From a virus: DNA of 64,000 nucleotides. Shown in pieces: positions 8,185-16,305 of this stretch (positions within the stretch are counted from its first letter, which is position 1; each line of letters opens with the position of its first letter). The stretch lies in IMG/VR virus record IMGVR_UViG_3300049215_000481, positions 62,001 through 126,000 of that record; one strand, written 5' to 3'. A model generated the notes under the pieces. The model searched no databases. It saw only the letters and a program-made list of their open reading frames with translations, and was not told where the DNA came from. Both the position numbers and the translations under genes were made by a program.

Positions 8185-8205
8185 CGACCGTTGATTTGCT
8201 AGCGG

Positions 8206-8919
8206 TTACTTGGTCTTGAACGACCGCGTCACGAAGTCTTCGTCCACCTCGGCATCCGGCGCGATCTGGACCTGCTTCATCTGGCGGAAGAGCTTCAGCA
8301 GATCCTCGTCGGTGGCGTTGAGCACGACCACGGGCAGCAACTGCCCCTTGAACTTTGCCGCCAGGGCCTTGCTCGTGACGACGGTCGCCACGAAGTTCAT
8401 GTTGAGGACGTCGCCGCAGGCGTTGCGCACCAGCTCGCGGACGTAGTTGGTCGTGTCCTCGGCCGTCTTGACGATGCGGATGTCCTTCAGCTCGGGCGCG
8501 TTGATCGGGTCGATGCCGAGGTCCTTGACGAGCCCGTTGATGAGAGGCATCAGGCGGAAGAGCTGGTCTGACGTGAACTCCCGGCTGTTGCCGATCGTCG
8601 CGTCGACCGTCTCGGAGAGGCGGCTGTACAGCTCGCGCATGTCCACCGTGAACGTGCTGCCCACGTTCTCGGCGATCTCCGCGTACTTCTTGGTCTGCTC
8701 GGGCGTGCCGACCGGCACGAACGCGCGCGACTGGAAGAAGATGCGGCTCCGGTACTCCTTGGTCAGCTTCCCGAGGCTCTCCCGCGCCTCGTTCTTCGCC
8801 ATCTCGAACGCCGCCTGCAGCTTGCGCGGCTTCGAGGAGATGTCGACGGCCAGGGTCTCCTGGGCCGCCGTGATGTCATTCAGGATCGCTTCCGACGTCC
8901 GCTTCTGTTCCGGCTTCAT
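8206..8919 (-). CDS. Conserved-looking protein of unknown function (237 aa)
   Basis: A mixed alpha/beta protein with no motif I can name. The N-terminal half is helical and charged (AAQETLAVDISSKPRK, KLTKEYRSRIFFQSR). The second half contains a hydrophobic strand region (QLLPVVVLNATDEDLL). The gene overlaps the polymerase C-half gene by 44 bases, has a GAAGAAG ribosome site, and lies upstream of ssb, so a replication accessory role is plausible but not shown. Confidence 0.65.
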   Translation of the reverse strand: MKPEQKRTSEAILNDITAAQETLAVDISSKPRKLQAAFEMAKNEARESLGKLTKEYRSRIFFQSRAFVPVGTPEQTKKYAEIAENVGSTFTVDMRELYSRLSETVDATIGNSREFTSDQLFRLMPLINGLVKDLGIDPINAPELKDIRIVKTAEDTTNYVRELVRNACGDVLNMNFVATVVTSKALAAKFKGQLLPVVVLNATDEDLLKLFRQMKQVQIAPDAEVDEDFVTRSFKTK

Positions 8920-11128
8920 CTTCTTCTTCCTTCTCGGGTTTCGTTTCGGTTTGCTTCTGGCTTTGCTCCAGCGACGGCTGGACCACGAGCAAGTCGTCCA
9001 ATGCGAACGGCTTCTCGGTCTTGAACTTAGTGAGGACGGCGAACACGATGGAGCCGGCCAGGGAGCCTTTGAACAGCTCCGGGATGACGCCGGCCTTGCC
9101 GCCCCACTTCACGAACTGCATGCGAGCCCCGGCGACATCGAGGACGACCTCGCACGCCTCCTTCTTCTCGTCGCCCCACGTGAACGGCCTGGTCGACTCG
9201 ACGTAGGCGGCGACTGCCACCTGGAGCATCTCGTCTTCTGCTAGCGTGGTGCGGTCAGCGCGCTCGACCTCCGACGCCGACATCACGTCCAGCTTGATGA
9301 CGCGCGACGAGTTCGGCGGCTGCCAGTTGATCACCGGCCCGTCGTTCGTGTCCTCGACGAAATCTGTGGCGCCCCTGATCTCGGGCAGGAGATCCATCGA
9401 GTACGCCGGCAGGATGCTCTTCTTGATCTGGAAGCGCTTGAGCCGGCTGAGGTCCCACTTGGCCTTGTCGACCGTCTGCGGCTTGACCAGCTTCGGCTTC
9501 TCGGCGCCCGGCCTCTTGGCCAGCTCCTCGTTGGTGGCGTTGACCGCGGCAGCCAGCGCGCGCTCGAAGTCATTGAGCTGCTCGCCTAGGTGCATCTCGG
9601 GCGGGAACAGCGAGTCCATCGAGCCGGACAGGATCAGCTTCTCGACCACACCTCGGTTGAGTGCGCTGTTCCCTCGCTTGAACGTCGCCACCTCCTCGGT
9701 GATCTCCGGCGAGACGAGCTTCCCCTCCTCGTTGCGGTACTTGTTCTTCGTGTCCTTGCGAGTCTTCAGCTTCGTGACCCACTCGCCGCCGCGCACCCGG
9801 TGCAGGTCGATCTTCCGGCAGAAGTCGTCGATGTCCGTGTATGGGGCGTACGCCGTGAGCTGCGCCTGGGCCTTGTCACCGACGCCGTGGAGGAGGTTCA
9901 GCGGGGCACGGATGCGCGTCCCTTGGATCTCGAAGTTCTCACCCGACAGCTTCACGTCCGGGAGGTCGATGAGCTGGCCGCAGTGGCGCCAGAACTTCTC
10001 CTGGATCTCGGTCTTGTCCGCGTTGCGGAGGATGGCCGTCCACCACTCCAGCGGGTAGTGATGCTTGAGGTACGCGCAGGCGTAGCCGTCGACCGAGTAG
10101 CAGACGGAGTGCGACTTGTTGAAGCCGTACTTCGCCCAGGTGATGAAGAACTGCCAGGCCGCTTCGGCGTTCTCCTTGCCGATCTTCGCGCCGGCCTTCT
10201 CGATGAAGGGCTTGTAGGCCTTCTCGATCTTCGCCTTCTTCTTCTTGGCGACGTTCGAGCGGAACTCCTCGGCGTCCGACCCCGAGCAGCCCGTGAGCTG
10301 CTGGTACACGCGCTGGAGCTGCTCCTGATAGACCATGACCCCGTACGTCTCGGGAATCAGCTCATTGAAGATCTGGAGGACGTCCGGGCTCGGGTTCGCG
10401 CCGCGTGCCCGCCGCGCGTACTCGACCAGCATGTTGTGCTTCTTGTTGGGCTCGTCCGGGTTGCTGACCGGGATGTCGAGCGGGCCGGGGCGGTCGAGCG
10501 CCGTGAAGGCCGACATGGCCTCGATCGAGTCGATGGCGTAGTTGCCGTTCGGCTTCCTGTAGGCGAAGTGCTCCAGCCACTGCACGGCGCCCGGCGTGTT
10601 GAACTGGAACACCGTCTCGGTCTTGCCGGTGGCGACGTCAGCGAACACCGCCTGGTCACCTGGCAGGTCCCAGATGTCCACGAACTTGTCGCCCATCGGC
10701 AGCAGACGCTGCGAGGGGACGCGGCGGCCGTTGAGGATGATGGAGAACCGCTTCTCGCGGGGCGGCCCGCTCCATCCAACCAGGTTCTCCTCGTGGTCGA
10801 TGATGCGGTACTGGCTCATGTCGACGTTGTGCGCGTACCGGCTCTGGATGAGCTGGATGGCGTCGCCGATGTCGTCGAGACACCCGAGGCCGAGGAAGTC
10901 CATCTTCAGACCGCCGACCGCCTCGACGCTCGGGGCGGTGTACGCGGTGACCATGACGTCGGACACGGACGTCAGCGGAATGAACTCGGAGATGGGGCGG
11001 TTCGCGATGACGAACGCGCAGTTGTGAACAATTACCCCGCTTTCGTGAATGAAGCTGTGGTCGCCGTGCTCGACCGACAGGTCGTACACAGGCTGGACAC
11101 CTAGAGAGCGCGCGGCAACGATCTTCAC
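8876..11128 (-). CDS. dnaE-C: DNA polymerase III alpha (DnaE-like), C-terminal half with intein C-fragment
   Basis: 750 residues. Residues 1-36 are an intein C-fragment (VKIVAARSLGVQPVYDLSVE ... GVIVHN) followed by Cys+1 of the C-extein. The C-extein (714 aa) starts CAFVIANRPI, the continuation of the conserved HA-x-G/A-x-VIA segment of C-family polymerases. It carries the third catalytic aspartate region (LKMDFLGL), the fingers motif YGFNKSHSVCYS, and later tau/OB-like parts. An in-frame TGA just before the GTG start means this is a separate translation unit. The halves must be spliced in trans to give a polymerase of about 1358 aa. The far C-terminus is Lys/Glu-rich. Confidence 0.9.
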   Translation of the reverse strand: MKIVAARSLGVQPVYDLSVEHGDHSFIHESGVIVHNCAFVIANRPISEFIPLTSVSDVMVTAYTAPSVEAVGGLKMDFLGLGCLDDIGDAIQLIQSRYAHNVDMSQYRIIDHEENLVGWSGPPREKRFSIILNGRRVPSQRLLPMGDKFVDIWDLPGDQAVFADVATGKTETVFQFNTPGAVQWLEHFAYRKPNGNYAIDSIEAMSAFTALDRPGPLDIPVSNPDEPNKKHNMLVEYARRARGANPSPDVLQIFNELIPETYGVMVYQEQLQRVYQQLTGCSGSDAEEFRSNVAKKKKAKIEKAYKPFIEKAGAKIGKENAEAAWQFFITWAKYGFNKSHSVCYSVDGYACAYLKHHYPLEWWTAILRNADKTEIQEKFWRHCGQLIDLPDVKLSGENFEIQGTRIRAPLNLLHGVGDKAQAQLTAYAPYTDIDDFCRKIDLHRVRGGEWVTKLKTRKDTKNKYRNEEGKLVSPEITEEVATFKRGNSALNRGVVEKLILSGSMDSLFPPEMHLGEQLNDFERALAAAVNATNEELAKRPGAEKPKLVKPQTVDKAKWDLSRLKRFQIKKSILPAYSMDLLPEIRGATDFVEDTNDGPVINWQPPNSSRVIKLDVMSASEVERADRTTLAEDEMLQVAVAAYVESTRPFTWGDEKKEACEVVLDVAGARMQFVKWGGKAGVIPELFKGSLAGSIVFAVLTKFKTEKPFALDDLLVVQPSLEQSQKQTETKPEKEEEDEAGTEADVGSDPE
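11021..11128 (-). other. Split intein C-fragment (IntC, 36 residues)
   Basis: Residue pattern KI-A-R-LG-Q-VYD--VE--DH-F----G-I--N, followed by Cys, matches the DnaE split-intein C-fragments of cyanobacteria (for example Npu) almost position by position. It has the penultimate His (IVHN) and terminal Asn needed for branch resolution, so it looks active. Confidence 0.88.
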
Positions 11129-11174
11129 AGGCTCACCAGCGCTGCGTCACATTGATACCTGTGACACCACCCCT

Positions 11175-11723
11175 TCATGGTTCCAACCTACTCAGTACCC
11201 GGCCCACCTCGATCATCGTCTCGTACTTCATATTGTCACCTCGCACTCGGTTACAGCGCACACAGCTCGGCACGCAGTTCCCCTTGATGTGTCCTAGCGC
11301 GTTCTCGATGCGATCGAGCCCAGTTGCTGGCCGGTCGCAGTATGTGCACTTGGCTCTGACGGCACTGAGGCAGTCATTGACGTCGAGGTCGAAGCCCCTC
11401 CCAGCCTTACGATCGTGCTGGCGGTAGACGTGTCGCATCCTGATCGCACGCCGTTCTTCTTCCGTCCCGTAGATGATCCGCGAGTCATAAGCGCAGCGCC
11501 GGCACCAGTAGCCGGTCTTTTTGAGCGCAGTCCACGGGCGCTCCCATTGATGTCCCGAGGCGCACTCCCAGGTAGAGTTTCCGGTCGCCCGCCCTGGCCA
11601 TGAGACAAGTCGCCCGCCTCTAGCTGAGGCGTACCCCTCGGCCTCTCCACGTTTCCAGTCGCAGCCACGTCTACGAGAACCAGCTCCACCCCCACTTGCA
11701 TCGCCAGCGCGATCTCCATCCAC
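11175..11723 (-). CDS. HNH homing endonuclease inside the fractured polymerase gene
   Basis: 182 residues from the only usable upstream start, GTG 11723. The frame differs by one base from the polymerase/intein frame and overlaps the intein N-fragment coding region. Residues about 23-77 form a zinc-ribbon DNA-binding module of the homing-enzyme type (ASARGG, WECASGH, GYWCRRC). Residues about 125-170 form the HNH nuclease (KCTYCDRPATGLDRIENA, then CVRCNRVRGDN). It stops 46 bases before the IntC start. Expected role: cutting intein-less polymerase alleles to spread the insertion. Confidence 0.82.
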   Translation of the reverse strand: MDGDRAGDASGGGAGSRRRGCDWKRGEAEGYASARGGRLVSWPGRATGNSTWECASGHQWERPWTALKKTGYWCRRCAYDSRIIYGTEEERRAIRMRHVYRQHDRKAGRGFDLDVNDCLSAVRAKCTYCDRPATGLDRIENALGHIKGNCVPSCVRCNRVRGDNMKYETMIEVGRVLSRLEP

Positions 11724-13864
11724 CCACGCTCCGTCATCACTAGGTGATCTGGCGTGCACCGGATCTTGCTCCCGTTCTCCAGGCAGTACTCGACCACCTC
11801 GCGTTCTCCTTGGTGAAGGAGCGTAGCTTTGGCGGGAATCTGGTTCCCCGTGAGGACTGTGCGGCCGTCGCACTCTTTGATGGGCTTTGTCTCGTTGCAC
11901 GAAAGTAAGATTGCTTCTCCACCAGGGAAGCACGCGTGCCGGCCCTTCTGTCGCGCCAGGCCGAGGCACTTCTGGACGATCTCCCAGTCCTGCGGATACG
12001 CGTTGATGTAGTCGCGCAGCGCGGGGTCGTACTCGACGGAGCCCTGGACGTGGCCCTCGTCGGTGTCGTAGCCCATGACGAAGTCGAAGTCCGTCACGCC
12101 CTGCGGCGGCTTGATGAACTTCTTCGAGTATCTCGCGATGTCCGGCGCGACGTGCCCGCGCATCGCGCGCGAGACGTCCATGACGGCCATGCTGACCTTC
12201 AGCGTGCTGTCGACCGAGATCTGCGCGTAGTGGTCGCCGAAGCGCTTCTTGAGCCACCCGTTCACCGGGTCGATCAGCAGCTCGCGGCGTCGCTTCGGGA
12301 GGTCCTGATCGATGTCGGGGAGCTTCCCGGACTCGATGCGGTCCTGCGTGAGGAAGCGCTCCATCGACAGCTCGTACTTGAGCGGGTCGACGTGCGTGAT
12401 GCCGATGAGGTAGGTCAGCAGCATGCCGGCCGCCGAACCACGACCCGGGCCCGTGAGGTAGCCGAGACGCTCGAAGAAGGAGCACACCTCTTCGTCGACG
12501 AAGAAGTACGGCAGGAGGTCGATGGTGCGGTTCTCGTGCAGCAGCGTGATCTCGGCTCGGAGCCGGTCGACGTAGCGCTTGTCGCTCCAGTCCATCCGGC
12601 CGTGCCGCTGGATGAGGTCGCGGGTGTAGCGCAGGGAGTTGTGGCGGTCGCCGGGGATGAACCACGGCTGCAGCTCGTACTTCTCCTCGTAGAACTTGGT
12701 GGGCAGCGACGGCGGCGAATCGAAGACGAAGCCCTTGAACCGCTCGGCCCACTCGTGGGTGTTCTCCACCCATCCCTCGAAGGTCTTCTCCGAGGTGAAG
12801 AGCTTGTTCTTGAAGTAGTGGAGCGCCTCTTCGCTGGACTGCCGGTGGTAGTTGCCGTAGAAGCGCCACGAGCCCGACTGAGCCAGGCGCACGTCCTGGA
12901 CGACCTTCTCGTCGATCTTCGCGTAGTGCGAGTCGTCTCCGATGAGGACCTTGCAGTCGAACTGCCGCGCGAGGGCGATCATCATCTTGTTGAGACCGGC
13001 CTGCACGTCGCCATCGGGTGCCCACGGGCGGCACTCGTTCGGCATGAACTCCTCGACGTACTCGACGTTCGTGATCTCGACCTCTGGCATCTCGCGCCAG
13101 ACGGAGTAGTCCTTGATGGACCGCAGGACCTTGTGCTCGTTCGACTTGGTGCCCCACGCCGAGGCAAGAGCCGCCGCGCGGATCTCGCCGACGTTCGTCA
13201 GGAACCACTTCTTGTCGTGGAACTTCGCGCGCGTGCCGTCTGCGAGCGTGATGAACACGCCCTTGACCCAGTTCTTCGACGTGTCGTGCGGGTTGACCTC
13301 GACGTACAGGTTCCCGGGCTTGACGATCGACTTCAGGCGCTCGAAGTACTTGATCGCCATCGGCACGTCGTTGTTTTCGAGGACGTGGCGCTGGACCATG
13401 CCGATCATGCAGCCGGTCGTCATCGTCACGTTGTGAGAGGCCAGCTCTTCGAGGTTGGCCCAGTTGAAAAGCGGCTTGCGCTCCTTGCCGTGGAACTCGG
13501 CGCGCACGTCTGCCTTCGACAGCAACCGGACACCGCACTCGTAGGCGGCCTGGTCCAGGAAGTGGAGGGTGATGTGGCAGTACTTCAGGTAGTCGACGTA
13601 CGTGCCGTCCTCGTTCTTGGGCACGCCCGCGGCCTGGAAGATCGGGCAGTCGTCGTCTCGGAAGTAGCCTTCGAGACCGAGCACCGGAGTGAGCCCTCTG
13701 GCCTTGCCGAGGTCGTAGACCTTGCGACAGGCAGCGAGGCTCCCGTGGTCGGTCACCGTGATGACCCCGGAGCCCAGCTCGACCTCTCGGTCTGCGAACG
13801 CTTCAGGGGTCGAGGCTGAGTCGAGCGACTGGGGATGACAGTGACAGGTAGCGAAGTTCCGCAC
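11294..13864 (-). CDS. dnaE-N: DNA polymerase III alpha (DnaE-like), N-terminal half with intein N-fragment
   Basis: 856 codons from GTG 13864. Residues 1-644 are the N-extein: a PHP domain (CHCHPQSLD with His8/His10, ITVTDHGSL, GLEGYF, GDDSHYAK) and the palm with SGKLPDIDQDLPKRRR, whose two aspartates match the PDxDxD catalytic pair. The extein ends at GRHA. Cys645 begins the intein N-fragment. The last ~118 codons of this frame are low-complexity and simply shadow the HNH gene in another frame, so the useful protein probably ends near residue 738. A class A motif lies 11 bases upstream. No Shine-Dalgarno site. Confidence 0.9.
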   Translation of the reverse strand: MRNFATCHCHPQSLDSASTPEAFADREVELGSGVITVTDHGSLAACRKVYDLGKARGLTPVLGLEGYFRDDDCPIFQAAGVPKNEDGTYVDYLKYCHITLHFLDQAAYECGVRLLSKADVRAEFHGKERKPLFNWANLEELASHNVTMTTGCMIGMVQRHVLENNDVPMAIKYFERLKSIVKPGNLYVEVNPHDTSKNWVKGVFITLADGTRAKFHDKKWFLTNVGEIRAAALASAWGTKSNEHKVLRSIKDYSVWREMPEVEITNVEYVEEFMPNECRPWAPDGDVQAGLNKMMIALARQFDCKVLIGDDSHYAKIDEKVVQDVRLAQSGSWRFYGNYHRQSSEEALHYFKNKLFTSEKTFEGWVENTHEWAERFKGFVFDSPPSLPTKFYEEKYELQPWFIPGDRHNSLRYTRDLIQRHGRMDWSDKRYVDRLRAEITLLHENRTIDLLPYFFVDEEVCSFFERLGYLTGPGRGSAAGMLLTYLIGITHVDPLKYELSMERFLTQDRIESGKLPDIDQDLPKRRRELLIDPVNGWLKKRFGDHYAQISVDSTLKVSMAVMDVSRAMRGHVAPDIARYSKKFIKPPQGVTDFDFVMGYDTDEGHVQGSVEYDPALRDYINAYPQDWEIVQKCLGLARQKGRHACFPGGEAILLSCNETKPIKECDGRTVLTGNQIPAKATLLHQGEREVVEYCLENGSKIRCTPDHLVMTERGWMEIALAMQVGVELVLVDVAATGNVERPRGTPQLEAGDLSHGQGGRPETLPGSAPRDINGSARGLRSKRPATGAGAALMTRGSSTGRKKNGVRSGCDTSTASTIVRLGGASTSTSMTASVPSEPSAHTATGQQLGSIASRTR
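11651..11932 (-). other. Split intein N-fragment (IntN, about 94 residues)
   Basis: Begins with Cys1 (CFPGGEAILL) after extein GRHA. It contains GEREVVEYCLENGSKIRCT and PDHLVMTERGWMEI, the block A/B features (TxxH) of Hint domains, close to Npu DnaE-N in order and spacing. It ends near VELVLVDVAATGN, almost exactly where the HNH domain begins in the shifted frame. Confidence 0.87.
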
Positions 13865-13875
13865 GCCCGGGGCTA

Positions 13876-13886
13876 ATAGCGAATGT
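13876..13886 (-). promoter_or_regulatory. Class A motif upstream of polymerase N-half
   Basis: Gene-sense ACATTCGCTATT, 11 bases before the GTG start and overlapping the perfect inverted repeat TAGCGA-cat-TCGCTA. No ribosome site lies between motif and start, so a leaderless or near-leaderless message is likely. Confidence 0.68.
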
Positions 13887-13888
13887 CG

Positions 13889-14083
13889 CTACTGCTTCTT
13901 GGGCTCGGTCCTCGGCAGCACGAACTTGTTGTGCCGCGTCTCCCACTCGGTCAGGAACGGCTGCGAGTACCCTTCGTCGGTCTTCCACGTTCGTGGACAG
14001 TCCACACACCCGATCGTCTTCCCCATGTCCTTGAACACGAGGTGCAGGTGCACGCAGTTCGGGCCGCCCTCCTCGGGCTTCAC
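13889..14083 (-). CDS. Small cysteine-containing protein (64 aa)
   Basis: Contains CVHLHLVF and IGCVDCPRTW, a compact Cys/His arrangement that could bind one zinc. GTG start overlaps the upstream stop (GTGA). It lies directly before the polymerase operon promoter. No family recognised. Confidence 0.6.
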   Translation of the reverse strand: MKPEEGGPNCVHLHLVFKDMGKTIGCVDCPRTWKTDEGYSQPFLTEWETRHNKFVLPRTEPKKQ

Positions 14084-14298
14084 GGCTTCACGCCCATCGC
14101 TGTGCGCAGCTTCTCGATGATGGTGTCCATCTTCTCCTGCACCTCGTCCTCTGAGATGCCGAGGGCGCTCGCGATGACGTGGTCAGGACAGCCGTCCGGG
14201 TAGCGCTCTTCGAGGCGGCTCAGGCTGTTGCCGAACCGGCGCGCGCAGACGAAGTCGGGGTCCGTCTCGATCAACTTCTTTACCTCCGCTTCGTTCAT
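14080..14298 (-). CDS. Small helix-turn-helix protein resembling sigma region 4
   Basis: 72 residues. Residues 30-70 (RLEERYPDGCPDHVIASALG, then ISEDEVQEKMDTIIEKLR) follow the sigma-70 region 4.2 helix-turn-helix pattern of an LG[IV]-x-E-x-V turn followed by KLR. It contains no region 2. Because the sigma-like factor at 31719 ends before a region-4.2 helix-turn-helix, this protein could supply that part in trans, as gp33 complements gp55 in T4. This pairing is an inference. The gene overlaps its neighbours by GTGA and ATGA. Confidence 0.62.
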   Translation of the reverse strand: MNEAEVKKLIETDPDFVCARRFGNSLSRLEERYPDGCPDHVIASALGISEDEVQEKMDTIIEKLRTAMGVKP

Positions 14299-14699
14299 GC
14301 AGTCTTGCCCGGGAAGGGGATGACCTGGCCGTACTCGGCGTGCATCGCGCGAGCCTTCCCCAGGTTCTTCTCGTTCTGTTCGATCTCGCCCTGGATAGTC
14401 AGGCGCGCGCGGTCGATGATGCTCATATCATTGAGCACCTTCTCCAGCTCGATCTCCGCTGCCTCGATGAGCCTGGCGATGCCAGCCAGCTCCTCCAGGT
14501 TGACCAAGTCGGCCCTCCTTCGGAGGTGCTCTTGGTTGCCCTGCTGGAGCTTGATGCGGCTCTCGATGGCCTTCCGCTTCTCCGCGAAGCGCTCGTATTC
14601 TCCGTCGAGGCGGGTGAGCTGACCTTTGTTGTTCCGCAGCGCGTCCTTGAAATTGGAGATGGCTGCCTTCAGCTCCTGGATCTCCTCTTTCGCCGGCAC
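14295..14699 (-). CDS. Coiled-coil protein of unknown function (134 aa)
   Basis: Almost wholly helical with heptad-like hydrophobic spacing from residue 5 to about 120 (ELKAAISNFKDALRNN, EYERFAEKRKAIESRI), then a short tail VIPFPGKTA. GTG start just after the stop of the phosphoesterase gene. No family recognised; it may be a structural or adaptor protein. Confidence 0.62.
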   Translation of the reverse strand: MPAKEEIQELKAAISNFKDALRNNKGQLTRLDGEYERFAEKRKAIESRIKLQQGNQEHLRRRADLVNLEELAGIARLIEAAEIELEKVLNDMSIIDRARLTIQGEIEQNEKNLGKARAMHAEYGQVIPFPGKTA

Positions 14700-14700
14700 C

Positions 14701-16296
14701 TCACGCTCTCCATCGTCCGTCGATGATGATGAGCATCTGCCTCTTGCCGTCGGCGTTGATCACGCAGTGAGCGTTCAACCAGGACGAGGGCGCGCCCTCC
14801 GTGTACTCCAGCGTCAGCTCCGTCGACGTCCCGACCTGCCAGCACCCCTCCAGGATGCCCGGCGAGTGGGAGTGGCCGATGATCGACCTGACGCCAAGGT
14901 TGCGGTGGTTCCGGATGCTGCCGCGGGCTCCGTTCGGGCCGCGATCGCCGTGCATGATCAGCTCGATGCCGGCGATCTGGTAGCTCTGCTTGCCGACCAG
15001 CGTGTCGATGTTGTCGCAGTCGACGATCTGCGGGAACAGCATCGGCAACGGCGACGGATAGCGGGTGCCGAAGCCGGGCTCGAACGTCGTCTCCTCGACC
15101 ATCTGAAGGGCCGTCTTGAGATAGAACTTCGCGTTGGCCGGGTCTTGTCGCCAGTCGTTGTTGACGATCCAGCGGCGCAGGAAGTCGTTGTGGTTGCTGG
15201 GGACGACGACGGACTTCGTGCCGGCCGGCGTGTGGTCCTTGACGTAGCGACAGCCACGCTCGACCTCGCCACCCACCGCGCTCATCCCGCTCTGCATCTT
15301 GGCGATGCTGTTGAAGATGTTGCCCTTGTGATGAGGGTTGCAGGAGTACGCGTCGACGAGGTCGTGCCAGACGAGCTGCTCGGGATTGAGCACCTCGACG
15401 ATGCCGCCCTTGCCGAAGGTCGCAGACTCCACACCCTTCGCGATGAAGTCGGTGTGCGTGTCACCCATCACGAGGGCGAGGGCGCGGGGCGCCGCTTCGA
15501 TGCGGTCCTCGTAGTAGCGTGTGTCGAGGTCGGTGAACGACTGCGTCTTCGTGTCGAAGTTGAGCTGGCGGAGGAAGAAGCGCTTGCCGACGATCTCGAC
15601 GACCAGGGCGCTGAGGGTGTGGTGGAACCGCCCGATACGCCCGGCCTTGCTGTCGGTGTAGTTCGGCACCGTGCAGGCGCCCGTGGTGGTGAGGATCTTC
15701 GGCATCCGGTTGCCGGGCGTCGGGATGCTCTTCAGCTCCATGCGCGGGTGCCCGATGATTGCGGACGAGCGCCCCGTGATGCCCTCGTAGCCCTCCAGCG
15801 GCTTCGTCGAGGTCGGCTGAGTCTTGCTCTCACCCATGAGGATGAGGTTCTGGTTGAGGACCTTCGTCTGGTTCCAGAGGTACGGCTGGACCTGGGGCGC
15901 CCACCGCTCCTCGTTCGCCTGCGACGCCGTCCACCGCGACGTCGGGTTCTTGTAGCGGATCGGAACGACCAGCAGCTCAGCGTCCCGGTGCTCCGCCATC
16001 TTCTTGAGGCAGCCCCAGAACACGTCGTGAACAGGCGTCGCGTTCTGGGCGCTGGTGATGATGTACGTCCGCGCGTCCTCGTCGAGCTTCCGCTTGAAGA
16101 CTGTCGGCCTCTTGCTGGCGCCGGTGTTGCCGTTCTTCTTGCGCAGCGTGCCCTCGGTCGAGGTTGTGGAGCCGTGGTAGTAGTCACGGCCCCTGCACTC
16201 CCAGCGGGTCTGACCGGCAGGAGTCTTCGACCGGGGCTTCATCGGCTTGTCACACTCGGGACAAACCGGCGCTGTCTCTTTCGACGAGTCGGACAT
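14701..16296 (-). CDS. Calcineurin-like metallophosphoesterase, possibly T5 A1-like
   Basis: 531 residues. The N-terminus has a zinc-type CPEC pair. The C-terminal half has the metallophosphoesterase signature in order: VMGDTHTDF (GDxH), VWHDLVDAYS (Asp), VVPSNHNDFL (the GNH[D/E] site with Ser replacing Gly), IMHGDRG (His) and IGHSHSP (GHxH). A conserved-looking middle region (TGACTVPNYTDSKAGRIGRF) resembles what I recall of the phage T5 A1 / large phage phosphoesterase family implicated in host DNA breakdown. That specific link is unproven. It would hydrolyse phosphodiesters, probably in nucleic acid. Confidence 0.75.
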   Translation of the reverse strand: MSDSSKETAPVCPECDKPMKPRSKTPAGQTRWECRGRDYYHGSTTSTEGTLRKKNGNTGASKRPTVFKRKLDEDARTYIITSAQNATPVHDVFWGCLKKMAEHRDAELLVVPIRYKNPTSRWTASQANEERWAPQVQPYLWNQTKVLNQNLILMGESKTQPTSTKPLEGYEGITGRSSAIIGHPRMELKSIPTPGNRMPKILTTTGACTVPNYTDSKAGRIGRFHHTLSALVVEIVGKRFFLRQLNFDTKTQSFTDLDTRYYEDRIEAAPRALALVMGDTHTDFIAKGVESATFGKGGIVEVLNPEQLVWHDLVDAYSCNPHHKGNIFNSIAKMQSGMSAVGGEVERGCRYVKDHTPAGTKSVVVPSNHNDFLRRWIVNNDWRQDPANAKFYLKTALQMVEETTFEPGFGTRYPSPLPMLFPQIVDCDNIDTLVGKQSYQIAGIELIMHGDRGPNGARGSIRNHRNLGVRSIIGHSHSPGILEGCWQVGTSTELTLEYTEGAPSSWLNAHCVINADGKRQMLIIIDGRWRA

Positions 16297-16305
16297 GCGC
16301 GTCGC

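Noticed and set aside
11297-11650. C-terminal ~118 codons of the polymerase N-half frame as part of the intein
   Set aside because: The sequence is Ser/Thr/Gly/Arg-rich and lies exactly over the HNH domain in another frame; IntN homology ends near 11651, so this tail is likely meaningless although it is formally open.
11936-13819. Long plus-strand open frames opposite the polymerase, primase, recombinase and SSB genes (for example 4224-6146, 9590-11104, 11936-13819)
   Set aside because: They are Arg/Leu/Val/Asp-rich antisense shadows caused by high GC and codon bias; none has a recognisable domain or its own start context, and the opposite strand carries clear conserved genes.
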